From contig JAJRVM010000358.1 in the NCBI GenBank assembly GCA_024277285.1, positions 1-24,013 on the forward strand: DNA of 24,013 nucleotides, written 5' to 3'. The notes below the pieces were generated by a model. That model saw only the letters and a list, made by a program, of their open reading frames with translations, was not told where the DNA came from and ran no database searches. The translations under genes and the position numbers were made by a program. The DNA is from Planctomycetota bacterium (lineage in GTDB: Bacteria; Planctomycetota; Planctomycetia; Pirellulales; Pirellulaceae). Positions 16,554-23,113 of this stretch are shown here, piece after piece (position 1 is the stretch's first letter; the number at the start of each line of letters is the position of its first letter).

Positions 16554-17891
16554 ATGGCTCTCGATAGTCTTGCTGGCCAAAGTACCGGAACTCGAATCGG
16601 GCGTTTCGCGTCGATTGCGCTCTTGCTGGCCTCGACCTGCGTCACGGCAGCCGAAACGCCAACCCGCCCACTATTGGTCGACCGATCGGCCCACTTCCTG
16701 CTGCACACGGACCTGCCACAAGACAAAGCAACTCACTTGCTTAAACGGATGGAATGGACGCTCAACGAAGCGGGTGACTACTGGCGCCGTCCAGCCCAGG
16801 AGATGATCGAGTGCTACGTCGTGGATGACCTGAGGAATTGGACCGACGACGCCTTGCCGCATCCGATGGCTCGCCTGGTCGTTGACCGGATCGGCGGAGT
16901 CACGTTGCTTGACGATTCAGGCGCCGGCATTCATGCCCGTAAGAAAGTCGTGATCCTGGCATCGTCGCTTGACGGCGTTGCGGAGCACGAGGTGATTCAC
17001 GCCTACTGCGGCGTCGTGTTCGGCCAAACCGGCCCCGCCTGGTATCGCGAAGGCATGGCACAGATGTTCACCTACGCGCACGGCAAGACACGCGGCTTGC
17101 ATTGTCCAGACAACTTGCTGGCGGATCTGACCGGTGACCATCCCAAACCAATCTGCGAAGTGGTCAAAGGCTCCGCTTTCACGCAACAACTGGCCAACCG
17201 TCTTAAGAAGAAGATGGATCGCCATCAAGATCTGGTCGGCTTGGTCCCCATCAGCAACTGGAGCGAGAGTGACGTACGCGAACTGGACTTCTTGAAACGC
17301 GAGTACGCCTGGAGCTGGTTGGCTTGCCACCTGCTTTACCACAATCCCAACTACGAGTCGCGATTCAAGGCACTCGGGCACGGCTATATGGCGCATCGCG
17401 AAGACACTTTCGATACGTTATTTACCGGTTCGGTCAGAGCCCAGTTGTCGTTCGAGTTTGATTTCACCGTCAAACATTTCAAATCCGGGTATCGCGTCGA
17501 CCTGTGCCATTGGGACTGGGACAAACGATTTCGACAGGTTGCCTTCGGTCGGAATGTGCGTATCCGGATTGCCGCCGCACGTGGCTACCAGGCATCCGGA
17601 CTGCTGGTAACCGCTGGCGACACCTATAGGGTCAAGACCAGCGGAACGTGGTCGACCGGCACCGGAAAAAAGGCCACGAACTCCGGTGGAGATATTCACG
17701 GAGACGGTCGCCTGGAGGGAATCATCCTCAAGGACTTTCAGCTGAGCGCACCGTTTAATGTTGGCAGTGCGACATCGTTCCAAGCTCCATGTAATGGCCA
17801 GCTGTACCTGCGCTGCTGCGACGACTGGGCACAACTGAGCGACAACGACGGCAGCCTCATCGTCACACTCGGACGGCCGCGACGACGATAA
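16554..17891 (+). CDS. Exported HExxH (gluzincin-like) metalloprotease with LecA-like C-terminal domain
   Basis: This 445-aa protein starts at ATG 16554 with GGAG 10 nt upstream. A signal peptide covers about 1-33 (TCVTAAE). The catalytic part has HEVIH at 145-149 and WYREGMAQM, whose Glu166, 17 residues after His149, is placed as the third zinc ligand of gluzincins; this resembles the DUF1570 / peptidase MA-like proteins common in planctomycetes. Lys/Asp-rich helical segments follow (200-290). Residues about 335-441 look like the galactose-binding PA-IL (LecA) fold: LVTAGDTYRVKTSGTW, then DGRLEGIILK, FNVGSATSFQAPCNGQLYLR and a final DNDGSLIVTLG. The lectin-like match is from pattern only. 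The protein may cut glycoprotein or cell-surface targets. An unusual number of cysteines (for example CC at 421-422) suggests disulfides. Confidence 0.85.
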   Translation: MALDSLAGQSTGTRIGRFASIALLLASTCVTAAETPTRPLLVDRSAHFLLHTDLPQDKATHLLKRMEWTLNEAGDYWRRPAQEMIECYVVDDLRNWTDDALPHPMARLVVDRIGGVTLLDDSGAGIHARKKVVILASSLDGVAEHEVIHAYCGVVFGQTGPAWYREGMAQMFTYAHGKTRGLHCPDNLLADLTGDHPKPICEVVKGSAFTQQLANRLKKKMDRHQDLVGLVPISNWSESDVRELDFLKREYAWSWLACHLLYHNPNYESRFKALGHGYMAHREDTFDTLFTGSVRAQLSFEFDFTVKHFKSGYRVDLCHWDWDKRFRQVAFGRNVRIRIAAARGYQASGLLVTAGDTYRVKTSGTWSTGTGKKATNSGGDIHGDGRLEGIILKDFQLSAPFNVGSATSFQAPCNGQLYLRCCDDWAQLSDNDGSLIVTLGRPRRR

Positions 17892-18467
17892 TCGCATTCC
17901 CACCGACACCGTCTGCAAATGTCAAGCTCGCTCCAACTGATGTGGTAGCTCCTTCCACCTTGCACGATCCCACGTGCCGCGGCGCGATGCCACGAGCGCG
18001 ATCCGATCGTCGTTTTTTGGCAACCGTTCACACTGGTTCAAGCCATTACGCACTCGTCATGGTGACTGAACAGCCACTGCCCAGATCGCATGGCGAATAC
18101 CCCCAGCTGAAAGAAACTCCGTCCTGACTCGGTCTCACCAAAGCGGCGATTGATGGGGAACCTAGCGTTCGACCGACGGAAGAATAAGAGCGTGTTGCTG
18201 TAGCTGACCAGTCGTGCCTCCACCCGGGACAAGCCCGGAGGAGGGCCCTGCATGAGCGTCTCTCAGCGTGGATTAGCGGCCCCCTTCGTGGCTGCGATGC
18301 TCGCATCCGCATTCTCGTGAACGGCTACCTATCTTGGAATAATGTAGTTCATTCAAGCCTGCATCCGAATCATCACTCGACGGATGACGTGTGCCGGATT
18401 GACCTTGTCGGTATCGATGGCGGCAGTCCCGACCGCGCCGCAGGGAACGTGCAGCGGTTCAGGAAAT
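17892..18467. other. 576-bp spacer between convergent genes, one repeat copy
   Basis: The genes on either side point toward each other. The only structure seen is the REP-like element copy 3 at 18199-18260. No clear intrinsic terminator was found for either gene. Confidence 0.5.
18199..18260 (-). repeat. Dispersed palindromic (REP-like) element, copy 3
   Basis: On the - strand it starts GACGCTCATGCAGGGCCCTC and ends CACGACTGGTCAGCTACA, with the foldback CCTCCGGGC-TTGT-CCCGGGTGGAGG. It matches copies at 148-214 and 10012-10077. Confidence 0.8.
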
Positions 18468-18845
18468 TCATCGACCGAGGATGCGCCGTGCCGTTTCCAG
18501 CAGCTTCGATGGATCGACAAACTCGACCACATCGGGCCAACGCTCCAAGTGAGTTCGCGCGCAGCGGTGCAGTTTCTCGGGCACGATTACCAAGAATGGT
18601 ATCTGATAGACGTCGCAAACGTGCATAATGTCTTCCGCCTGCGTTTCGGCCCCGATCGGCGCGATCACCTTATGGAGATACCCAATGATCAGGTCCACCT
18701 TATTTTCTTCATTGAACAGTCGCACGTGCTGACCATAGTTATCGAACCCATTGGAGATGGGAATGGTATCGCAGTCGTCACAGATGAGACTGGTCAGTAC
18801 GGCCGGATCGGTGCCTTCAAAATAGCCGATTCCCTTGCGAGCCAT
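18468..18845 (-). CDS. Small conserved-looking protein of unknown function
   Basis: This 125-aa protein has ATG at 18845 with an excellent GGAGGAG 8 nt upstream. There is no signal peptide. The sequence is compact and globular, alternating beta and alpha: a CDDC pair at residues 22-25, then KVDLIIGYLHKV, IPFLVIVPEKLH and a C-terminal helix. The strand-helix pattern suggests a small Rossmann-like or flavodoxin-like fold, but no binding motif is recognised. It lies 109 bp downstream of gdhA on the same strand, so co-transcription is possible; a role linked to nitrogen metabolism would be only an inference. Confidence 0.8.
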   Translation of the reverse strand: MARKGIGYFEGTDPAVLTSLICDDCDTIPISNGFDNYGQHVRLFNEENKVDLIIGYLHKVIAPIGAETQAEDIMHVCDVYQIPFLVIVPEKLHRCARTHLERWPDVVEFVDPSKLLETARRILGR

Positions 18846-18939
18846 TTTCGTTTCTCCTCCCGAGGGTTGCCAATTTACAGACCGTGCTTTGGCCTGGTCT
18901 TGCTCTGCTATTTCAAATGTGCTGTCAGGTAGTGCCCTG

Positions 18940-18969
18940 TCACACGATACCCTGTCACACGATACCCTG
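18940..18969 (-). repeat. 15-bp tandem duplication across the gdhA stop codon
   Basis: On the - strand CAGGGTATCGTGTGA (Gln-Gly-Ile-Val-stop) occurs at 18969-18955 and again at 18954-18940. Both copies are in the gdhA frame, so the second stop would back up the first. Confidence 0.9.
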
Positions 18970-20298
18970 ATCGAACATGGCTCGAGCCACTTTCAGGAAA
19001 CCGGCAATATTGGCACCGTTGACGTAGTTCCCGGGCGTCCCGAAAGCCTCCGCCGTTTCACAACAGTTGCGATGAATACTCACCATGATACTCAGCAAGC
19101 GTCGGTCGACCTCTTCACGTGGCCACGGGGTGTGACCCGCGTTCTGCGCCATCTCTAACCCGCTTGTGGCGACGCCACCCGCATTGGCAGCCTTGCCCGG
19201 TCCAAACAGGATTTTCTCGTGTACGAAATGCTCGACTGCCGCCGGCACACTCGGCATATTGGCACCCTCACACACCACAAACACGCCGTTTGCCGTCAAA
19301 CGCCTTGCCTCATCGAGATTCAGTTCGTTCTGCGTGGCACAGGGAAAGGCACATTCGGCCCCGTCAACTCCCCATGGCCGTTTACCCTCAAAATAGTCAC
19401 ACTCAAAGTGCTCGGCATATTCACGGATCCGTCCGCGGCGAACGTTCTTCAGTTGCTTGATCCAACGGACTTTATCCGCGTTGATTCCATCGCGATCCAA
19501 GATAAATCCGCCGGAATCGGACATCGTGATCGCCATACCGCCCAAACGATTGATATTCTCGACGGCGAACTGAGCCACGTTGCCAGATCCGGATACCAAA
19601 CAGGTCTTGCCGCGAATACTGTCGCTACGCGTCTTCAGCATCTCGTCGGCAAAATAGACCGCACCGTAGCCGGTCGCCTCGGGCCGAATGAGGCTGCCCC
19701 CCCAATCGATCCCCTTCCCGGTCAACACGCCCGAGAACTCGTTCGCAATCCGCTTGTATTGCCCGAACAGGAAACCAATCTCGCGTGCCCCCACGCCGAT
19801 ATCACCGGCAGGAACATCCGTACGGTCACCGATATGGCGGAACAGTTCGGTCATGAACGACTGGCAAAACCGCATCACTTCCAGGTCACTTCGTCCCTTG
19901 GGATCGAAATCCGCTCCCCCTTTGCCACCCCCGAGTGGCAGCGTCGTCAAGGAGTTCTTGAAGATCTGCTCGAATCCCAGGAATTTCAGCACACCCAGAT
20001 TGACCGTCGGATGGAACCGCAGCCCCCCCTTATACGGTCCCAGAGCACTATTCATCTCGACCCGGTAGCCACGATTCACCTGCACACGGCCCTGATCATC
20101 CACCCAGGGGACGCGAAACATGATGACACGCTCAGGCTCGACCATTCGCTCCAAGAGTCGAGCGTCGAGGAACTCGGGATGCGCGTCGAGCGCCGGGACG
20201 AGCGACTCAACGACCTCTCGCACCGCTTGGTGAAAGACATCTTCAGCAGGGTTCTTCGCAATAACCTGCTCCATAAACGCTTCAACTACCCTAGCCAT
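18955..20298 (-). CDS. gdhA: NADP-type glutamate dehydrogenase
   Basis: Reversible amination of 2-oxoglutarate with ammonia to glutamate, usually with NADPH, in the cytoplasm; the family forms hexamers. ATG 20298 is chosen because AAGGAGG lies 8 nt upstream and the product is then 447 aa, the length of E. coli GdhA; an upstream in-frame ATG adds 11 residues. Key features are GYRVEMNSALGPYKGGLRFH (substrate lysine, about residue 90), LPLGGGKGGADFDPKG (catalytic Lys about 126), PAGDIGVGAREIGFLFGQYK, the nucleotide-binding VSGSGNVAQFA, and CEGANMP near the C terminus. No truncation or missing residue is seen. A 15-bp tandem duplication repeats the last four codons and the stop. An upstream promoter may lie at 20338-20365. 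Confidence 0.97.
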   Translation of the reverse strand: MARVVEAFMEQVIAKNPAEDVFHQAVREVVESLVPALDAHPEFLDARLLERMVEPERVIMFRVPWVDDQGRVQVNRGYRVEMNSALGPYKGGLRFHPTVNLGVLKFLGFEQIFKNSLTTLPLGGGKGGADFDPKGRSDLEVMRFCQSFMTELFRHIGDRTDVPAGDIGVGAREIGFLFGQYKRIANEFSGVLTGKGIDWGGSLIRPEATGYGAVYFADEMLKTRSDSIRGKTCLVSGSGNVAQFAVENINRLGGMAITMSDSGGFILDRDGINADKVRWIKQLKNVRRGRIREYAEHFECDYFEGKRPWGVDGAECAFPCATQNELNLDEARRLTANGVFVVCEGANMPSVPAAVEHFVHEKILFGPGKAANAGGVATSGLEMAQNAGHTPWPREEVDRRLLSIMVSIHRNCCETAEAFGTPGNYVNGANIAGFLKVARAMFDQGIV

Positions 20299-20693
20299 TA
20301 TCATGACCTCCTTGGTACCAGGCAGCATCAAACGCTCATAATATGGCGTTGAAAGTGAAACACAAGTACCAGCACCACGTCCAAAACGAAAATCTGTTCA
20401 GCCGATTGCCGCAGCGCATTTGCACTATTCCCGGCCCACTAACTCCTTCGCCAACCGCACCCGGAATTTGGGGCCGACCGACGACACAACAGGCTCGCAA
20501 TGGGCCTGCGCTGCACATCCGCTGCAGGGGGCGTTGACCGACCAAGATCGAGCCCGGAAGCGTGCACTCCCGGGCCCGAACGCGTACTGCGTCAATTCGG
20601 AGATGAACGGTACTTGGCCACAACGTCGACCACAAAGATTCTCTGCGGCGGCGGTGCCGGATTCCGTTCAGAAAACGGTTTTCCAACGGTGAG
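20299..20693. other. 395-bp spacer between gdhA and the oxidoreductase gene
   Basis: Holds the gdhA ribosome binding site and possible promoter at the left end. A G/C hairpin with arms GCCCGGAAG (20552-20560) and CTCCCGGGC (20567-20575) has one mismatch. It lies about 120 nt past the oxidoreductase stop and lacks a T-run, so it is at best a weak terminator. No gene is seen. Confidence 0.45.
20338..20365 (-). promoter_or_regulatory. Possible sigma-70-like promoter of gdhA
   Basis: On the - strand TTGTGT (20365-20360) is followed after 16 nt by TATTAT (20343-20338). This would give a leader of about 30 nt before the gdhA ATG. The -10 box matches 5 of 6 consensus bases, the -35 box only 3 of 6. 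Confidence 0.35.
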
Positions 20694-22079
20694 CTACAGT
20701 TCTTTCCAGAGTCCGGCCACCGGTACCGGGAACTGCCCATTCGCATCGGCCTTGACCGGCACCGGACTGTCGAAAGTAAGTTCATCCAGATTGTCGCAGA
20801 ACTGGAACCGAGACGCCATCATCTGGTCCCAAGTAACCTCCTGCCCGGTGTGACACGCCGCGCGTCCCATCAACGTGGTTAAATCGGAATAGACCGCGCG
20901 ACGACACTCGTTGTGCGGCTTGTCGTTGCGAATGCTGTCGATCAGATGGTTCCATTCATATTGCCAGGGACTGAATGCATCCTTGGTCGGTGTCCACGCG
21001 ATATTGTCGTTGTTGATCCGCTGATCCTTGAACATGTGCACCGTCGCCGCGTGAATATTCCCGGAAAACTGTGCCGCACACTTGGCACCATGAATATAGG
21101 TGGCGAAATCGGAGCGTGCTCTTTTCATCCGGCGAAATCCGCAAAACGCCTTGGACCCATCGGCAAACGTGTACTCCATCGAATAGACGTCGATGTTCTG
21201 ACCGTGATCGATGCTGTCATAGGCACGGCCCCCCATGCCAATGCAAGAGACGGGCCAACCATCCTTGATCCAACAGCATTCGTCAATCTGATGGATCAGG
21301 TAGTCAACCATATGCCCTGACCCAACCCAGAACAAGTTGATCCGCCCGAACTTCAGCTGGTCTACCACCTTATTCGACCGATCGCCCTGCGATCCCATCC
21401 AACCACCGCCACCCAACCGATTCGCACGAATCAGGGGAATATCGCCCATCGCGCCGTCGCGGATCTTGTCGATCAACGCTTGTCGCGCTGGCGAGTGCCG
21501 ACACTGCACACCAGCGGCAATCTTAAGGTTCTTATTCTCGGCCTCTTCCCCCGCCGCCAACAAGCGATGCAGTGAACCCGGCTCAGCCGCAAACGGCTTC
21601 TCCATGAATACGTTGATCCCTTTCTTCACGGCGTACTCCACGTGAATGGGACGAATGTAAGCGCGTGTGGTGCACATGGCAATGTCGCCCGGCTTGAGCG
21701 TGTCAATCGCCTTGCGATACGCATCAAAACCGACGAACTTGCGGTCGTCCGACACGTTCACTCTGTCCTCGAAACCACGCTTCTTCAGATGAGCCAGCTT
21801 CTGCTCGATCGGCGCCTCGTACAGGTCGGCTGTCGCATACAGCTCGATCGGTCCACTATCGGGAACGGAGAACGCATTCTCCACCGCGCCCGTGCCGCGA
21901 CTGCCACACCCGATCAAAGCCAGGCGAATCGTGTTGTCCTCGGCCGCATGCACGGCGGGAGTCATGCTGCCCAACAACGTGGCACCAGCGGCCAGCGCGC
22001 CGCCCCGCTTGAGAAAATCGCGTCGTGACGACTCGCCAGCGTGGCTGCAACTCGTTCGACTCTGCTTCGATTCGGACAT
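20694..22079 (-). CDS. Tat-exported Gfo/Idh/MocA-family oxidoreductase
   Basis: ATG 22079 is chosen: GGAG lies 10 nt upstream and the Tat signal then starts near residue 17; another ATG two codons earlier sits directly against the GGAGAGAG. The product is 461 aa. The twin-arginine signal SSRRDFLKRGGALAAG (Arg19-Arg20) with a cleavage site after VHAA indicates export folded with bound cofactor. The Rossmann domain begins IRLALIGCGSRGTGAV (about 51-66) and has MEKPFAAEP (Lys161 of the family's EKP motif). The C-terminal beta-sheet domain includes GGGGWMGSQGD and HMVDYLIHQID. Family members oxidise or rearrange sugars and polyols with NAD(P); the substrate here cannot be told. Planctomycetes carry many such Tat-dependent paralogues. 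Confidence 0.93.
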   Translation of the reverse strand: MSESKQSRTSCSHAGESSRRDFLKRGGALAAGATLLGSMTPAVHAAEDNTIRLALIGCGSRGTGAVENAFSVPDSGPIELYATADLYEAPIEQKLAHLKKRGFEDRVNVSDDRKFVGFDAYRKAIDTLKPGDIAMCTTRAYIRPIHVEYAVKKGINVFMEKPFAAEPGSLHRLLAAGEEAENKNLKIAAGVQCRHSPARQALIDKIRDGAMGDIPLIRANRLGGGGWMGSQGDRSNKVVDQLKFGRINLFWVGSGHMVDYLIHQIDECCWIKDGWPVSCIGMGGRAYDSIDHGQNIDVYSMEYTFADGSKAFCGFRRMKRARSDFATYIHGAKCAAQFSGNIHAATVHMFKDQRINNDNIAWTPTKDAFSPWQYEWNHLIDSIRNDKPHNECRRAVYSDLTTLMGRAACHTGQEVTWDQMMASRFQFCDNLDELTFDSPVPVKADANGQFPVPVAGLWKEL

Positions 22080-22370
22080 GTTCATCTCTCTCCGTTCGTT
22101 CTCATGAGGAATCAGTGGGGACAACAATTTCCGCGCCCGTACGCTCGACGTCAATCCGCGTTGCGAGACAAACAACACTCGGCAGAACATCCATCGGGCC
22201 GACTCGCACGAAAATCGACTGACGCTCATGGGGAGGGAAGGAAGCGGCAACAAAGGAAGGAACGTAAGCTGGGACGTCCGCTTTTGAACGTCTGCTTGAT
22301 TTTACCAAGAAAAAGCCGCGATGTACAACGCGACTGACAAACAGCCGATATCGCGTTTCCCATAAGAAAA
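22080..22370. other. Leader and spacer upstream of the oxidoreductase
   Basis: Carries the ribosome binding site of the oxidoreductase (GGAGAGAG at 22093-22086 on the - strand). No gene, repeat or clear promoter was recognised. Confidence 0.4.
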
Positions 22371-22403
22371 GGCCCGCCAGGCGAGACTGCCTGCGGGCCT
22401 TTC
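22371..22403 (-). terminator. Intrinsic terminator of the HMA lipoprotein gene
   Basis: The arms GGCCCGCCAGGC (22371-22382) and GCCTGCGGGCC (22389-22399) pair with one bulged C and a 6-nt loop. On the - strand the hairpin is followed by TTTTCTTA. It lies about 45 nt past the gene's final TAG, not close to the internal UGA, which supports the whole frame being transcribed as one unit. Confidence 0.88.
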
Positions 22404-22425
22404 ATGACTTCACGCGTCTTGCTGG

Positions 22426-22455
22426 TGGAACTACAGAATCTGAAACTACAGAATC
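22426..22455 (-). repeat. 15-bp tandem duplication across the HMA gene stop codon
   Basis: On the - strand GATTCTGTAGTTTCA (22455-22441) is followed by GATTCTGTAGTTCCA (22440-22426), 14 of 15 identical. Both keep the frame Ile-Leu-stop, as in the duplication at the gdhA end. Confidence 0.85.
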
Positions 22456-22901
22456 GTGTATTCTGCCAGGTGTTCATTCGTCGCAGCCAACTCCTTGAGC
22501 TTGGCCTTGTAGTCGAGATCTGGTTTTGTGACCTTGAACGAACATGTGCGATCAGACGTGTTGGTCTCGATATCGGCGATACCGTCAACACTTGCCAATG
22601 CGCCTCGGACCGAGGCGGCACAACCCCCTCACGTCATGTTCGGGACTTTAAGACTCACCAGCGTGGAATTTCCCGTGGCCGGTGGCGTCTCGGTCGAATC
22701 GGTCGAATCGGTAGCCGTCGTGGCCATTCCTGAAGCGTCCGGAGTGGGTACACTCGGACTCGCCGCATCCGAACTCGTAGCGGACACGTCGTTGGCCTTC
22801 GCGTCAGTCGCGTTCGTGTCGTCGGCCTTCTTCTCGCCAGCACAGCCGACGCAGCTCAGCGCCAACCCAAGAGCCAGCAACAGATGCATGCCTCTCTTCA
22901 T
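22446..22901 (-). CDS. Exported HMA-domain lipoprotein, candidate selenoprotein (in-frame UGA)
   Basis: ATG 22901 has GAGGAG 7 nt upstream. Residues 1-20 form a lipoprotein-like signal (MKRGMHLLLALGLALSCVGC, acceptor Cys20 or Cys17). Residues 21-80 are an Asp/Thr/Ser/Ala-rich linker. Residues about 82-151 are a heavy-metal-associated (HMA) domain as in MerP, CopZ and P-type ATPases. UGA at 22631-22629 is codon 91 and sits exactly on the first Cys of the MTCxxC metal site: KVPNMT-U-GGCAASVRGAL. Sixty in-frame codons follow (VDGIADIETNTSDRTCSFKV onward) to TAG at 22448-22446, so the full product would be 151 aa. A hairpin just 3' of the UGA looks like a bacterial SECIS. If Sec is inserted, the site is U-x-x-C, suited to soft-metal binding or redox. 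Otherwise the gene is a nonsense mutant or the base is misread. The gene is monocistronic, with its own terminator. Confidence 0.8.
22599..22631 (-). promoter_or_regulatory. Candidate SECIS element with its UGA codon
   Basis: On the - strand the order is UGA (22631-22629), 12 nt, then GCCUCGGUCCGAGGC (22616-22602): stem GCCUC/GAGGC closed around GGUCC, with a further UGC/GCA pairing below across a bulged C. From the UGA to the loop is about 17 nt. In E. coli fdhF the minimal SelB-binding hairpin starts 11 nt after the UGA and has GGUC in its loop, so both spacing and loop agree. I judged the fold by eye. Confidence 0.65.
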
Positions 22902-23030
22902 AATAGTCTCCTCGCAATCATACATTCGGAACAGGTACACAAAACCAGTACCCTATTTTAGCCCCACCAAGGAAATTGACCACTTGAAGACCACAGAAAT
23001 CAGCAAGAAACCTCGTCCCTCCCCCCCCCC
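22902..23030. other. Leader of the HMA gene and a C/G homopolymer tract
   Basis: Contains the GAGGAG ribosome binding site. TAAAAT on the - strand near 22955 could be a -10 box but has no clear -35 box at normal spacing. A run of ten C (23021-23030) directly follows the A7 tract of the next terminator. Confidence 0.4.
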
Positions 23031-23065
23031 AAAAAAAGCCCGGACGGCATGAATACCGTCCGGGC
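23031..23065 (-). terminator. Strong intrinsic terminator of the cysteine-rich protein gene
   Basis: Perfect 10-bp stem GCCCGGACGG (23038-23047) / CCGTCCGGGC (23056-23065), loop CATGAATA, followed on the - strand by seven T (23037-23031). It separates the cysteine-rich gene from the HMA gene, which therefore needs its own promoter. Confidence 0.93.
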
Positions 23066-23090
23066 ATGTGGGCGTTGCATCACAAACTCT

Positions 23091-23113
23091 GAACGATTCG
23101 TTAAGAATCGTTC
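23091..23113. repeat. Perfect inverted repeat around the stop codon of the cysteine-rich gene
   Basis: GAACGATTC (23091-23099) and GAATCGTTC (23105-23113) flank GTTAA, which contains the TAA stop read on the - strand. The main terminator is 26 nt further downstream. Confidence 0.75.

Noticed and set aside
19219..20352. A 377-codon open frame on the + strand, antisense to gdhA
   Set aside because: It lies wholly over a well-conserved gdhA and has no domain; it is a result of GC-rich codon use.
22629..22940. The HMA gene taken as a complete 103-codon gene ending at the UGA
   Set aside because: It would end two residues into the metal-binding motif, and the downstream frame is clearly the rest of the same domain.
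23021..23037. C10A7 homopolymer considered as a phase-variation tract
   Set aside because: It lies outside coding sequence, just past a terminator; the A run is the terminator's T-tract and the C run may be chance or sequencing-sensitive.
22528..23052. A 174-codon frame on the + strand
   Set aside because: It is antisense to the HMA lipoprotein gene and crosses its ribosome binding site and the C10A7 tract.
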